A program made the position numbers and the translations under genes. Below, piece after piece: positions 13,902-24,308 of a stretch of 64,000 nucleotides of DNA; position 1 is the stretch's first letter, and each line of letters starts with the position of its first letter. The stretch is taken from the NCBI GenBank assembly GCA_001630475.1, contig KV419397.1, forward strand, positions 751,758 through 815,757. Reading direction: 5' to 3'. The DNA comes from Sistotremastrum niveocremeum HHB9708 (taxonomy: Eukaryota; Basidiomycota; Agaricomycetes; Sistotremastrales; Sistotremastraceae). The notes below the pieces were generated by a model. It was not told the origin of the DNA, did no database searches, and saw nothing but the letters and a program-made list of their open reading frames with translations.

Positions 13902-15918
13902 TTATCGACCGGTGAAACGAATCTCTAATGTGCGTAGTAAAGGAAAAGACACGCCAGTAAACGAAAGTGCGAGCTAAGACGCACATGAGTGTCACTTCAA
14001 AATATGTGAACGAATAAGACGAACCTCCCATCCAATATCAGCTCCCGAAGAACCTATCGTCCTCGCAATCGGGCCAGTGTAATAAACCTGGCTCATCCCG
14101 AGTACAGCTCCTGCAGCACCTATGCACCCTGCTAGAATCCCGGCAAGACCTAGCGGTAATCTGGAGACCATCAGCATAGTATCATAGACCACTTGGGGAA
14201 TTTGTCGTACTTTGTTGGCGAATCGTAATCGTCGAGGTTGTAACCTCTTAGTCTTCCACTAGGACGTCGGAAAAGGACATGCTACGACACATTAGTAAGA
14301 GATTGAGAGAATAGCGGTCATGTAATTACCTCTTCCAGAATCATAATCACGAATATAGATGTCCAATATCCCAATACTGAGAGGACGTTGCTGAGAATGA
14401 GACTGAAGTGTTCTCTTCCGACAATCGCAGCAGTTGTGTATAACGCGAAAGCTACAAGGCACCAGAAGAAGCGAGGGATAAGGGCAAGAGGTCTTCCCAA
14501 AGCTTGAATGGAGATGGCTGCGGAATATGTTTGAGGTATATTATTGGCACTATCAGTCTGTAAACACGGATTCGTGGCCAGTTTAAGTGAATGAACACTT
14601 ACACATTCGTCAGGGCCAATAATGTGAGCAGGAACTTCCCACCACCCTTCCACGGCGAGAGCACTTGAGCCAATAATTGCCCAGCATTTCCGTCGCCGTA
14701 TGCAGCGACATACGCGGGTGCGGTGATTGTGATCAACGCGGCGCCGAGGATTTCAGCAAAGCAAATGGGGATGTAGAGTCCGAGGAAAGTCATCCAGAAT
14801 ACTTTGTGAGGAGAAGTATTCACAGGAAGTTTGCAATTATAATCGGCAACGACGGCGCCCCACTGTCATGTAGAGAAATTAGATGTGTAGGAGATCTAGG
14901 TGGCAAAGAATCATACCCCAAAAGATCCATACACGATGGATCCAAAACTGAGAACACTCGCGACATAGTCTGTCCCTCTGTTCTCCAGTGCCTTCTGAGC
15001 GCCAATATCATATCCGGCTTTGCCGCCGAGTGCATATAGTACTATGAATATGAAATATGCGATGACCCATGCATATTTCTCATAGTAGTGCACCATGTTG
15101 TAGCCCACAAAGCATGGGACGAGACTTCCAACGGCTATGATCACGCAGCCCCAGGCTAGAGGGAGCGTACCAGGGTTGATAGCGGCGAGGGTTTGACCTC
15201 CCAAAATGACGGCCGATGTTGCGAATCCCAGTTGGGTCAGAATGTTAAGGCCTGAGAATATCGTTCCCCCGATGTGACCGACGCTGAATCTGGAGATCAT
15301 TAGGCTACGAAGGCCCGTCTGAGGACCAAGTGTTGCTATGAAAGAGCATAAGGCGGCTCCAATGACTCCGAAAGTCAGAATGCATGCGACTGCATGGCTG
15401 CGCAAGTTATAAACCATGATGAACGGGATGAAAACCATATAACTCACGGAAATGTGAGAGTGAACAGAGTTTGGGCAAGAATCCCAATGGGTACAGTCGT
15501 AAGACATGCATTGACAGACCTGGGGTATTGGGCAATCAGATGCCCAGATTGAAGCATGACAGATATACATACCACCACATTAGGAGACTATAGCATGTTA
15601 GATAGATAATCAATGAATGAAGTCCAGCACAACGTACTTGTTCCAAAAATGCTGATCCTCTCGCTGATCCTCTGGACATCGTTCAACTCCCCGAGCCTAT
15701 AGCTTATCATCACCAACCTATTCGAACACCTCAAAGTCAATGCTAACCTCAACACCATGGTCGAATAATTTGGCCAAGTATGGGCCGAGGACACCGAACC
15801 TCTGAGCAATGACCTTGTCAGGGGCCGCTTTCACGTCGTCATCGTCGAACGAGTCTCTTTCATGCGACGGAAATCCAGACTTCATGCCCTTCTCCCTGTC
15901 CTCGGGCATCGCAGTCAT
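13902..15918 (-). CDS. NCS1-family purine/cytosine permease (Fcy2-like)
   Basis: A plasma-membrane proton symporter for nucleobases such as cytosine, adenine or hypoxanthine; the exact substrate is not shown. It begins MTAMPEDREKGMKSGF (a second in-frame Met lies 9 bp inside). Then come QRFGVLGPYLAKLFDHGVE, the NCS1 block SRFSVGHIGGTIFSGLNIL, GYNMVHYYEKYAWVIAYF, GSIVYGSFGWGAVVADYNCK, FLGLYIPICFAEILGAAL and ANNIPQTYSAAISIQALG. The end is LALSFTGVSFPLLRTLEIRF and a TAA at 13902-13904. The last exon was found by choosing the acceptor that gives this family-typical tail rather than reading through. About 12 membrane helices and ten short introns. The 5' end lies about 750 bp from the lectin gene start, so the two may share a promoter region. 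Confidence 0.9.
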
Positions 15919-16674
15919 CGTCGCAGGCGTGCAGAAGCTTGGAGTGTGGCTGCATGGTGCGAAAGCTTAGAAGTTCGGGGACGGACTGATGTGTCATCCA
16001 CAACACTTCTCCCGACCGATGCCTATGAGAAAAAATTGCGTCTTATCTTTTGCGATCAGATAACAGGTCCAGATATACCTTGATATTGATATCCACGGCT
16101 TCGACCTACTGAACCTCTTCAAATTATTCAATCTCCACGGCGCTCGAATTCGTGTCGAGCCACCTCTGTGGGCATTCACCACGCTTGATAGAGCTTACTT
16201 GGCGGGACAAGCTTTATCCTGTGTGGCACATCGTTGCTATGAGGCAGCAGAACAGCAGCAGATGGTCTTTTGGTGGTCGTCGCAGTTGAAGGTAAGCATG
16301 AGGTCCGTTTCTGAGCAGAGCGGTAATTCAATCGCGATCTGCAGGAGCACTCGAGGCCATCCCATGGCCCAGAGGCTTCGATGACTCCATCGAGCGTCAT
16401 CATCAATTAGATGGTGAGGGTGACGGACTCGAACAACTGAATACCCTTGGCCCAACGATCTGAAAGATCAGCCAACTCGTTCTGTTTCCGTCGGCGTCAC
16501 GGTCTCTCTGAGCTACACGAGATATTGAGGAGAGGATTGCCCTGGAATACGACTGCCTCTGTATCTTGAGCCAGCTGTAAAGCCTACCCTTAACCATCGT
16601 ACGTTCTATTCAAGTCATCGCTTCAGATCCAGATAAACTACAACATCTCTACGCAGTCGTCTTACCCGATTACA
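15919..16674. other. Divergent intergenic region
   Basis: About 750 bp between the permease (leftward) and the lectin (rightward). Open frames here overlap on both strands and carry no motif. It probably holds both promoters. Confidence 0.5.
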
Positions 16675-17532
16675 ATGGAGATCGGAAGTTGGAAAATATC
16701 AAAACATTGGCAAGATGTGGCCCAGGGCGAGAGTCAGCAGGAGATCATCTCCTTGATGGCTCAAGCCAGTTCGCCCCTCATTCTCACCGCCTTCACACTA
16801 CTCGATGCCAATTGGTGGAGCAACGGGAATCAGCTTCGTGCACGATGCTACGCCACAGATATCCACTCCGATGAATTCCAAGTTCATACCGACACTTGGT
16901 CGGACAGCTATCTTTACCAAGCTGTCGTATCCTGGCTTGCGATCCCTTCAACTCCATACGGCATCCTAGCAGGAACTTGCTCGGTAGAGCCTCACGAAGC
17001 TCGAGGAGGGAAGAAGCATAGGAAAGCCACCAGGATTGCATTCCAACAAGCTTTTTATAAGCCTCCGAAAGTCTTCCTGTGCCTGAACTCGCTCGATCTG
17101 GGCGGCACTTGGGGAATCGAGACTCGAGCCGAGAATATCACCCGCAGCGGTTTCGATGCTGTCTTCGAGAGCAAAGGATCTTCGTGCCTCCATGCTGCCG
17201 GTGCTTCGTGGCTTGTCTACGACACAAGCCTGGAGGGCATCACAAGCGGTATCATCGACGTCCATGAGGACACAAGTCTCCAAAAATCATGGGCTGGAGA
17301 AGTTAAATTCAAGAAGCCCTTTCAAGCCCCACCTAGGATCTTCCACGGTATACGTCGCATCGTGGCGAGCGCCGAGTCCAATCTGCGGATCTCTGCTGAG
17401 ATATTGGAGGGCTCTGTGACGACGGATGGATTCGGGTGGAAGATCGAGGGTTGGGATGACTCGCGCAATCATGGCATTCAAGTCGCCTGGTTGGCTGTAG
17501 GAGACAACATGATTCAAGTTCTCGATGATTAG
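16675..17532 (+). CDS. H-type lectin domain protein with three repeats
   Basis: An intronless 285-residue protein without a signal peptide. It contains three tandem H-type lectin units. Each has an induced-R/D strand and ends in a Trp-Leu motif: SYLYQAVVSWLAIPST (about 80-95), LHAAGASWLVYDTS (about 180-193) and HGIQVAWLAVGDN (about 265-277). Units two and three are introduced by PPKVFLCLNSLDL and PPRIFHGIRRI. This fold binds N-acetylgalactosamine-type sugars in snail agglutinin and Dictyostelium discoidin. Cytosolic fungal lectins of this kind are often proposed to act against grazers or in fruiting bodies; neither role is shown here. The gene stands out for having no introns. Confidence 0.82.
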   Translation: MEIGSWKISKHWQDVAQGESQQEIISLMAQASSPLILTAFTLLDANWWSNGNQLRARCYATDIHSDEFQVHTDTWSDSYLYQAVVSWLAIPSTPYGILAGTCSVEPHEARGGKKHRKATRIAFQQAFYKPPKVFLCLNSLDLGGTWGIETRAENITRSGFDAVFESKGSSCLHAAGASWLVYDTSLEGITSGIIDVHEDTSLQKSWAGEVKFKKPFQAPPRIFHGIRRIVASAESNLRISAEILEGSVTTDGFGWKIEGWDDSRNHGIQVAWLAVGDNMIQVLDD

Positions 17533-17721
17533 CGGCAGAGAAGATAGGCAGACCCAAACCCGAGACTTCTTACGCAGTCGTTTTCGCTCACAATGATATT
17601 TGAATCCAATGGGCCAGGAATCGTAGGGATACATTTGTTGTTACTTGTAATTATCGTGCTCAAAATTCTTATACGAGACGAAACGGTCTTATAGTCAGCA
17701 GACAAGACGGCTTGATCGAGA

Positions 17722-18828
17722 TCAATCGTCATCCGACGCCGCAGACTCTGCGCGAAGCGGTGTCGGTGACCCAACGTGGCTACTACTAGCCATGAGTTCA
17801 GCCCTCCGCTCCAAAAGCTTGAGTTCACTTTTATTCCGTTCGATTTCGAGCATCAGAAGCCTGGCTCGCTCAAGCCCTTTGGAGCTGGAGATACCCATGA
17901 GTGCGGAAGACGAAGCAGAGGAGCCCGATTCCTGTGCCCTTTTCAGTACACCTCAAATAAAACGACAGGAGAAGTATTATCACCATCTCGATGGGATCCA
18001 AAAGAAGAGTTCTTGTAGATCTTCCTGTTGATATACCCCGAATCCTAGAGCGAGTCGACGTCGTGGCAGGGCGTTCCCGGGAAACACCTCTGATGGACTC
18101 GGCGTCTGTAGCAGATTGCGCCTCTGATTCAGGTGATTCTGAGTCTTCAACTTCGAAAGGAGTTTCACGACTCCCGTTTATATTTTCTCCCGAATGAACT
18201 GCTGCAAGTGGTCATTACCTGACTAACGATTATAAATTGGAAAGGACGTGCTAAATTCATTCCACACTTTATTGATGCCATCCCACCACGGATATCGAGC
18301 CTTGATGCGGTCTAGATAAGGGTAATTACTCAGGCGTAGAGGACCTGAGTGTATTTGATCCAACCTAGTTTCTTCGCGTGAGGGGAGCCCGCCTCGAACT
18401 CAACATCAGAGACAACGGTGGGTCCGAGAGTAACGACGACATTCTGATATTTACTCTTGATTCTGGGCATTCCAATCGGTCCGATCAGTAAGAAAGCCTG
18501 ATATCTCAACAAGTTGAAGAAGGACTTACGCCTGTAAATGATTTCTGGTACGTAGCTCGAATGCACCAGGATTCCTATGATATTCGCGACGAAGTGCAGG
18601 ATGTCTTTCGAAGAGGTACGACGTCAACACTTGAATATAATGCGTCTTTCGAGTGCGCTCAATTCGAGTTCCAGTTCCCAACAAGAAAAACGCCCAACGT
18701 CGAGCAGAGGCATCGGTTTCGAGGAATTTGATTAATTTTGGTGTGAGGTCGGGATATTTGGACCAGCTGAACTTGAATCGTTTCAGGCGTCGTGTATCCG
18801 TTTTATTGCGTCGTTCGTTAGGCAGCAT
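17722..18828 (-). CDS. WWD tandem family member T1 (unknown function)
   Basis: Leftmost and most divergent of six tandem paralogues. Exon 1 starts MLPNERRNKTDTRRLKRFKF and holds the N-terminal helical domain (SWSKYPDLTPKLIKFLETD, then RRWAFFLLGTG, LTSYLFERHPALRREYHRNP). Exon 2 has KSKYQNVVVTLGPTV and EFEAGSPHAKKLG. Exon 3 has ARYPWWDGINKVWNEF (near 18.26 kb). Exon 4 is Ser/Glu/Arg-rich. The last exon ends in a helix ERARLLMLEIERNKSELKLL and the TGA at 17722-17724. The charged middle and C-terminal coiled-coil-like helix suggest a nuclear or scaffold protein. The order of parts recalls large Agaricomycete families of unknown role; I cannot name it. Some splice sites between exons 3 and 5 are uncertain. 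Confidence 0.75.
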
Positions 18829-19534
18829 GGTATTGAAGATGACGGTGAGAGACTCTCGACGAAAGGAAGGCTGTAGAGAGATCCATTATTTATACGCCTC
18901 CATTTTGAGGTGCCGAGTCAGATCGTGTTCCGCAATTTTAAGGCTAGAAGAACACTCCATTGAAGCTTTACTGAAGAGTAGTTTTCAAAAAACGAAAAAG
19001 GGGTAGAACGAGAAAACAGAGCAGGATGTGTACTAGCCTCCTTGACGTTTGACGCTAGGTTATTTTTGCCAACATCTTCTTTGGGGGAGGGTTGGCTCGG
19101 ACGTACCCGACGTGGCAATGAAGAGGAGAAGGAATCACCCAACACGGCCGCCTACATTTCAAAATTAGAGAGCTTATCAGAAAATTTAAACTTTAATTAG
19201 CTGGGAATTTTTTACAAGGGGATCACACGAAATAGGCAGAAATCCATGCCGTACTCGCCCAGCACATAACGACCGAACTTGCTTCCGCGCTATGGGAGAT
19301 GTTCCTTCGTGTCATATATATACTAGCCATTCGAATGACATACATTCGCTAGCGAAGTGATCAAACAGCATTACTGTTGGTAGGATATTTACTAGTAACT
19401 ACGGCCAAAGAACCACTATACGAACTGTGTTACAGTATCTGGTAAAGGCGGGCAATCAGACGGTATCTAAAACATTGGGCCACAACATTGATTCGTAGGC
19501 AAGGGCACGGATTGAGATCGGAGAACACTCATGC
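18829..19534. other. Spacer between array members T1 and T2
   Basis: About 700 bp, AT-rich towards 19140-19210. No gene seen. It contains the promoter of T1. Confidence 0.5.
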
Positions 19535-20596
19535 TCAGCGGTCACGGTTTAGTTTTTCCTCTAGCTCGAGAATTCTGATATGATTGCGTTGAATTATCGC
19601 ATGATTCTCTTGGATGGCCTTGTAGTCGGCCGGAGATGCATCCTGCAGTTGGAATAGCTCTAGAGGATTGACTGGGAGGGAAGAGATCTACGAAATTGTG
19701 AGACAAGGTGGCAATTGAGATCGAGGTAAGTCCCTACTTTTGCCTTCGAGGTGCTCAACTTCACGTATTTCTTAGCGTGAGGGTTCTCGATAATCTCCAC
19801 GGAAGGGGATCGTTTCCGAGCCCTGTTGTGCTGGGCAGCATCGGGACGTTTGAGTCTTTCTTTTGTAGATTCGCCCTCATTCTCCGAATCACTAGTCAGA
19901 GAGTCTTCGGAAACACGTTCTGCTTCTCTGCGTCGGCTTGAGCCTGCCTTTGGTTGGTTTTTCCGTTGAGTTACGATGACTATCCAAGGAGCTGATTTAG
20001 CAGATGAAATCCGGAAACAAGGGGGACCTCACAAAACCTAAACCACATCTTGTTGAGTTCATCCCACCAAGAATATTTGTTCCTTGCTGCTTCTGTTCTG
20101 GAATCTCAATAGGCTGTCGTACAATGATAATACGTTGCACACCTAGTTTGCGCGCCTCCGGAGAACCGGGCTCCAGTTTGACGTCCGGAGCGGCTGCGTG
20201 TCCAAAGGATTTTGCAGACGCGTCATAGTTGGCTTTCGCCCTAGCCCAACTAGATTAGCAAGGAGGTACGCTGATACAGTGAAGGACGCGTTCAAAATAC
20301 CTTTTGAGGAAATTATGGACGCGTTTGGTGAATCCTTTAGGGTCACGTCGATAGAGCGATTTGAATTCGGCATCTTTTTTGAAGATATGTGCAGTCAAGT
20401 TACTGAGAACTTGCTTCTCACGACCATAGCTCGTGGAAGGAGCTGAAGATCCGAGATAGTAGGCCCATCGTTGAGCCTGGGGGTCTCTCCCCAGGAACTC
20501 AGTGAGTCTCCTAGCAAGTTCCGGACGTGTTGCCCAGTTGACCTGCAAGGAGTGGGGAGGAGAGTACGTGCCAGCACCATTCTCTTCGTCTGACAT
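19535..20596 (-). CDS. WWD tandem family member T2 (unknown function)
   Basis: Starts MSDEENGAGTYSPPHSLQVN; the N-terminal domain then reads WATRPELARRLTEFLGRDP, QRWAYYLGSSAPS, LTAHIFKKDAEFKSLYRRDP and KRVHNFLKR. Exon 2: KANYDASAKSFGHAAAP and EPGSPEARKLG, which matches GSPHAKKLG in T1. Exon 3: RNKYSWWDELNKMWFR (near 20.05 kb). Exon 4 is rich in Arg, Lys, Ser and Glu (QRKNQPKAGSSRRREAERVS), likely with nuclear-import signals. The final exon gives QENHAIIQRNHIRILELEEK, an amphipathic helix, and the TGA at 19535-19537. Five exons with introns of about 50-60 bp. About 300 residues. Together with T1 and T3 it forms the older half of the array. Confidence 0.8.
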
Positions 20597-21597
20597 GGTG
20601 GGAGGAGGAAAGCAGAGGAGCGGAAGCGGCGTTCGAGGGGCTTCAGTCGACGATTTGTCAGTGATGTGATGACTGGGTGTAGGGCAGGACCGAGTAGATG
20701 GCGGCTAGCCGAACGGGGAGCTCTTTGGATCCAGAAGGTCCAGTGGGGCGACCCAGGTCGACCCTGTTGGATTCGCAGTCATGTGTATGAGAGCATGAGC
20801 CCATCTGACACCTAAGTTGGTTGTGAAGGGGATTGCCTCAACTAGTCAACTAAAGCCGACGGTCTTTAGAATTTGTGCACTCAGGGACATCTTGAGACAT
20901 GAAGATCGATATCCCTACCGAGTAAAGGCATTAAAAATTCATCAATTTTTGTCCAAATCATCAGAGATAGCAAAGCCAAAGCACGTCGAGACCCATTTTC
21001 AAGCTGTTGCATGAGAACTCGCAAGTTACCACCCTCCAAACGGGCGCAGATGCCATTTGCAGCGCAGACTTGAAAGAAAAGCGATGAGACACAAACGCGC
21101 AGTCGATCGTTCCAGGTCCTGATCGTGGATCTTGCAGCGCAGCACATTTTGAGGTTCGACCGCAGGAGAGAGCACCCGCAGATGCAGCAGTTTGCAGGGT
21201 CGGGAGGCACTAAGAACATCGGAATCGGAGATTCGGACGCGTAACTCGAAGCTCCCGCCTACGTAGCACCAGCTGCGGCTACCCTTCAACATGCTGCTAT
21301 AAGTTACGACTATTCAGGACCCCTCATCCGACTATGGCATGAACTATACTACTAGCTATCACGACTTGCTGACCCTCTGGTATGGGATCTGATACTAATA
21401 TCTGTCAAACACTGGCATCAAATTGCCATCAATGCATCTTGGCTTGCCTCTGAACCGTTTTTGAACAGTGGGTTTTGGATTATCAGTCGACCAACGACTG
21501 ATAGAGTGGTCATGATTTGCGATGATGTGACACCTCGAGACATAGTCGGATAGCCTGAGACTTAGTTTCTGTTGGCGAGTGCCACGCACGCAGCCTT
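20597..21597. other. Spacer between array members T2 and T3
   Basis: About 1 kb. Short open frames such as 20881-21292 on the minus strand have no motif. It contains the T2 promoter region. Confidence 0.5.
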
Positions 21598-23496
21598 TCA
21601 GTGTTGCATCTGTGCCTGAAGTTTGAGAATTTCGATATGGTTCCTCTGGATGTCCTTGATATCTTGCAAAATATTGACGGAGGTATGGCCTACATCAGAG
21701 ACCCTAATCGAGGAGGGGAGGCGCGTAGTACTCTGCGAACACTTAGTAACAGAGAGACCCAGAGTAAGTAAGGGCATACCTCAGAAATGAAAACCGAGGC
21801 AGGAGCCACTGGAGTGGAGGCACGGTCAGTCTCGGCGTCTCCGAGAAAGGGGGTGTTCAGAACTCGACGTCTCAAGCGACGACGTGAACTCATCGAATTG
21901 CATACAATTTCCTCTGAATCTACCTCCGAGGGAATGGGCTCTTCGTTGTCGGATCCTGCATTGAGGGAACCAGAAGAGCCATCATTCTCACAGGACTCAG
22001 GCGTCTTTGCAACTAGTAACACGCGTCCTCAGGACAGAATGCGCAGGAGTAAGTGGTTACACATACGATATCTTTCCCACAGTTTATTGACATCGTCCCA
22101 CCAGTGAAACTTAGCTCTCACAATTTCTGCAGAGGATTCAGACTCGGCGCCTCAAGCAGATAATGAAATCCATAAAGTAAAATAGAGCGCCTGGGAATTT
22201 CAGGGACAAAAGGGTCCAAGACATAGGGGTCCTATATTACGTAATATAGAATAAAGCGTTTCCATTGGCTAGAGGCTCGGACTTGCGCCGGAGGCGCGCT
22301 CGGCTGCTCGGCTGCTCGGCTTGGGCTCGGCTTGGGCTTGGGCTCCCGCCGGGAGGCGGGCTGGGGGCTCGGGGGCTGGCTCGCGCGGCAGTGCGGTCTG
22401 GGATTTTGGCTGCGTCGGGAGGCGCCATGTGATGGCTTGGGACTATGTGGGGTTTATAGTATTTTTTATTGTCATTGTTGAAATCCATAGCACACTCTTT
22501 TTCTGCAAGGTGGAAGCAGAACAAAGCTTTGCAACGGTGTCTAACCTCATTGCACACAAAATCAACCAATTAAGGGCTTACCTCTCTCGGAAGACATGGG
22601 AATGTTCAATGGTGTCAACTGAGAGAGTGATCTAACCTGTTTCAGCTACGAGTTTATCCCCTCACTATGCAAGAAAGTGACAGATTTGAGAATCCCGAGA
22701 ATCCCGAGAACCCCGAGTGGCAATCTAATCCACATTCAGACATCCCGAAACCTCTCAGTGTCAAGCTTGCTTCAATTTGAGATGCGTCATGAATTTTTAT
22801 GAATCTTGAGAACAAAAATAATCCACACAACGAGTATCTCTGTTTTTTTGAAAAATGTAATAGACTAATGTTGACTACATGTCTGCACTTGCGCCGGAGG
22901 CGCGCCTCGCTTGGCTCGGACTGGGGCTGGGGCTTGGCTGGGACTCCGCCGGGAGGCGGGCTCTGGCTTTGGACTCGCGCGGCAGCGCGCTCAGGGACTC
23001 TGGGCTCTGGCTGCGCCGGGAGGCGCTCTGGGCTTGGGCTTGGGCTGGGACTCTGCAGCTGGCTGCAGGCTTTGACACTCGTTGGGACATACCCAAACGT
23101 GCGTGCTTCACTGAGTCAGGCTTATTATCTACATCTCGAAGAATAATCCTCGCCTTTTCGTATCTAACTTTCAACCTGGGTATGCCATGTCAGTCCAAGA
23201 TCCAACATCAGAAACATTTCGCCTTCTCACTGTCGTAGATATGAATTAGCCCGTTTCTCAAAGACTTTGGGTTTCTTCAGGTATGCTTCTTTATGAACGA
23301 TGTCGTTTCGAAAGATATGCTCTGTCAACTTCCTCATGGCATGCGATTTTCTACCAAATTCCGAACAGAGGTTTGTGCCTAGGTAATACGCCCAACGACG
23401 TGCTTCAGGATTTGCTGCCAAATATCCAATGATGCGCCGAGTTAGCTCTGGACGGCCAGGCCAATCGCACGTAGTAATATCCGGAGCGGTGGGCAT
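21598..23496 (-). CDS. WWD tandem family member T3, with a 966 bp repeat-filled intron
   Basis: Exon 1 (from 23496): MPTAPDITTCDWPGRPELTR, RRWAYYLGTN, LTEHIFRNDIVHKEAYLKKP and RANSYLR. Exon 2 (near 23.09-23.18 kb): LKVRYEKARIILRDVDNKPD and HARLG. Exon 3 is reached only after an intron of about 966 bp (22127-23092): AKFHWWDDVNKLWERYRM. Exon 4: ESCENDGSSGSLNAGSDNEE and SSRRRLRRRVLNTP. The last exon has LQDIKDIQRNHIEILKLQAQ and the TGA at 21598-21600. All other introns in the family are about 50-100 bp. The long one holds two GC-rich hairpin arrays and a possible hAT fragment. The exons on both sides stay intact, so the gene may still be expressed if this intron is spliced. Confidence 0.78.
22276..22432. 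repeat. GC-rich hairpin array, copy 1
   Basis: A modular run of short perfect stems set in a CTCGGCTTGGGCT-like linker. In order: GCGCC-GGA-GGCGC, CCCGCC-GGGA-GGCGGG, a degenerate CGCGC-GGCA-GTGCG, and GCGTC-GGGA-GGCGC. The same modules in the same order recur at 22887-23070. Confidence 0.8.
22495..22634 (+). pseudogene. Possible hAT transposase C-terminal fragment
   Basis: A plus-strand frame contains VEAEQSFATVSNLIAHKINQ followed by LRAYLSRKTWECSM. This recalls the hAT dimerisation segment (VER-x-FS...LL/ISH-x-RNRLSA...W). It lies between the two hairpin arrays inside the T3 intron, on the strand opposite to the host gene. There is no other transposase part and no terminal repeat. The similarity is short and judged by eye. 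Confidence 0.3.
22887..23070. repeat. GC-rich hairpin array, copy 2
   Basis: Same module order as copy 1 but fuller: GCGCC-GGA-GGCGC, CCGCC-GGGA-GGCGG, CGCGC-GGCA-GCGCG, GCGCC-GGGA-GGCGC, and a final CTGCAG-CTGG-CTGCAG. Linkers are G/C/T-rich (CTTGGGCTTGGGCT). Loops are of GGGA, GGCA or GGA type. Confidence 0.8.
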
Positions 23497-24308
23497 TTTT
23501 GGGCTGCGTGTAAGAAGGCGTTTAAACGTGAGGAGAGAAGGTCACTACTTGGTAGTGATACAGTTCTGAGTTCTGACACGAACTCCGACTTGGTTTTTGA
23601 ATCTGGCTGGAAATTGGCGAGCTCCAATATCCAGAAATCACCTGCCAGACTCGAGAGCACGGTGCCATTTAGTGGGATCTTCGGCCCCCGTTTAAGATTC
23701 AGATCGAGATATTGAAAAGGAGTCTGAAGGTACTCTCTTCTAGTCTACAGACTCGGGGATCAGGGATGCCGTCGGAAAGGTTATTAGGTGGAACGCGTAC
23801 GTTTCAATGGGCAGAGCACGATCGGCGATCATCCTCAATATCCGCAGGAGTAAGAAGAATTCTAGCGTTCCAACCCCGAGTCGTGTGGGCGGGTCCCAAC
23901 CCGATTACTCGGGGCGTTTTTCCTTTCTCGGATATTCGACAGAGAGAACAGAAAGCCAGCTTAACCGACGCAGATTGCTCTAAATAATTAGTTTTTTGGA
24001 TGAGTGGCAGGATATGAAATCGCCAGTTCAAATATTTCGACGGAGACGGGCTGTAGCTTAAGAATGAGTCCAAGTTGACTTAGACGCCGAGGCGCGGTTC
24101 AGCTGGTTGAGGTTTGAGGTTGAGATCGGGAATCGGATATGTCACAACTCATCGCCGTCGAGCCTGGCGCAAAGAAAGAATCGATCTTGACCACGCGAAA
24201 GGTCTAATATGTTCAAGGATATTAATAATTAAACAGTACATTGGATCTTCATTGCAATTTGTACATTCTGTTTGTATGTGCAGGGCAGTTCAACAGAGCA
24301 TCTTTCCT
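23497..24308. other. Spacer between array members T3 and T4
   Basis: About 800 bp. Frames on both strands lack motifs. It contains the promoter of T3. Confidence 0.5.

Larger units (their letters stand above)
22127..23092 (-). other. Expanded intron of T3
   Basis: Donor GTATGTCCC at 23092 (after HARLG) and acceptor CTGCAG at 22127-22132 (before the WWD exon). Both fit the exon phase. The same intron in the sister genes is under about 100 bp. The extra sequence is two similar GC-rich hairpin arrays in direct orientation with about 450 bp of AT-richer sequence between them. Confidence 0.75.
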
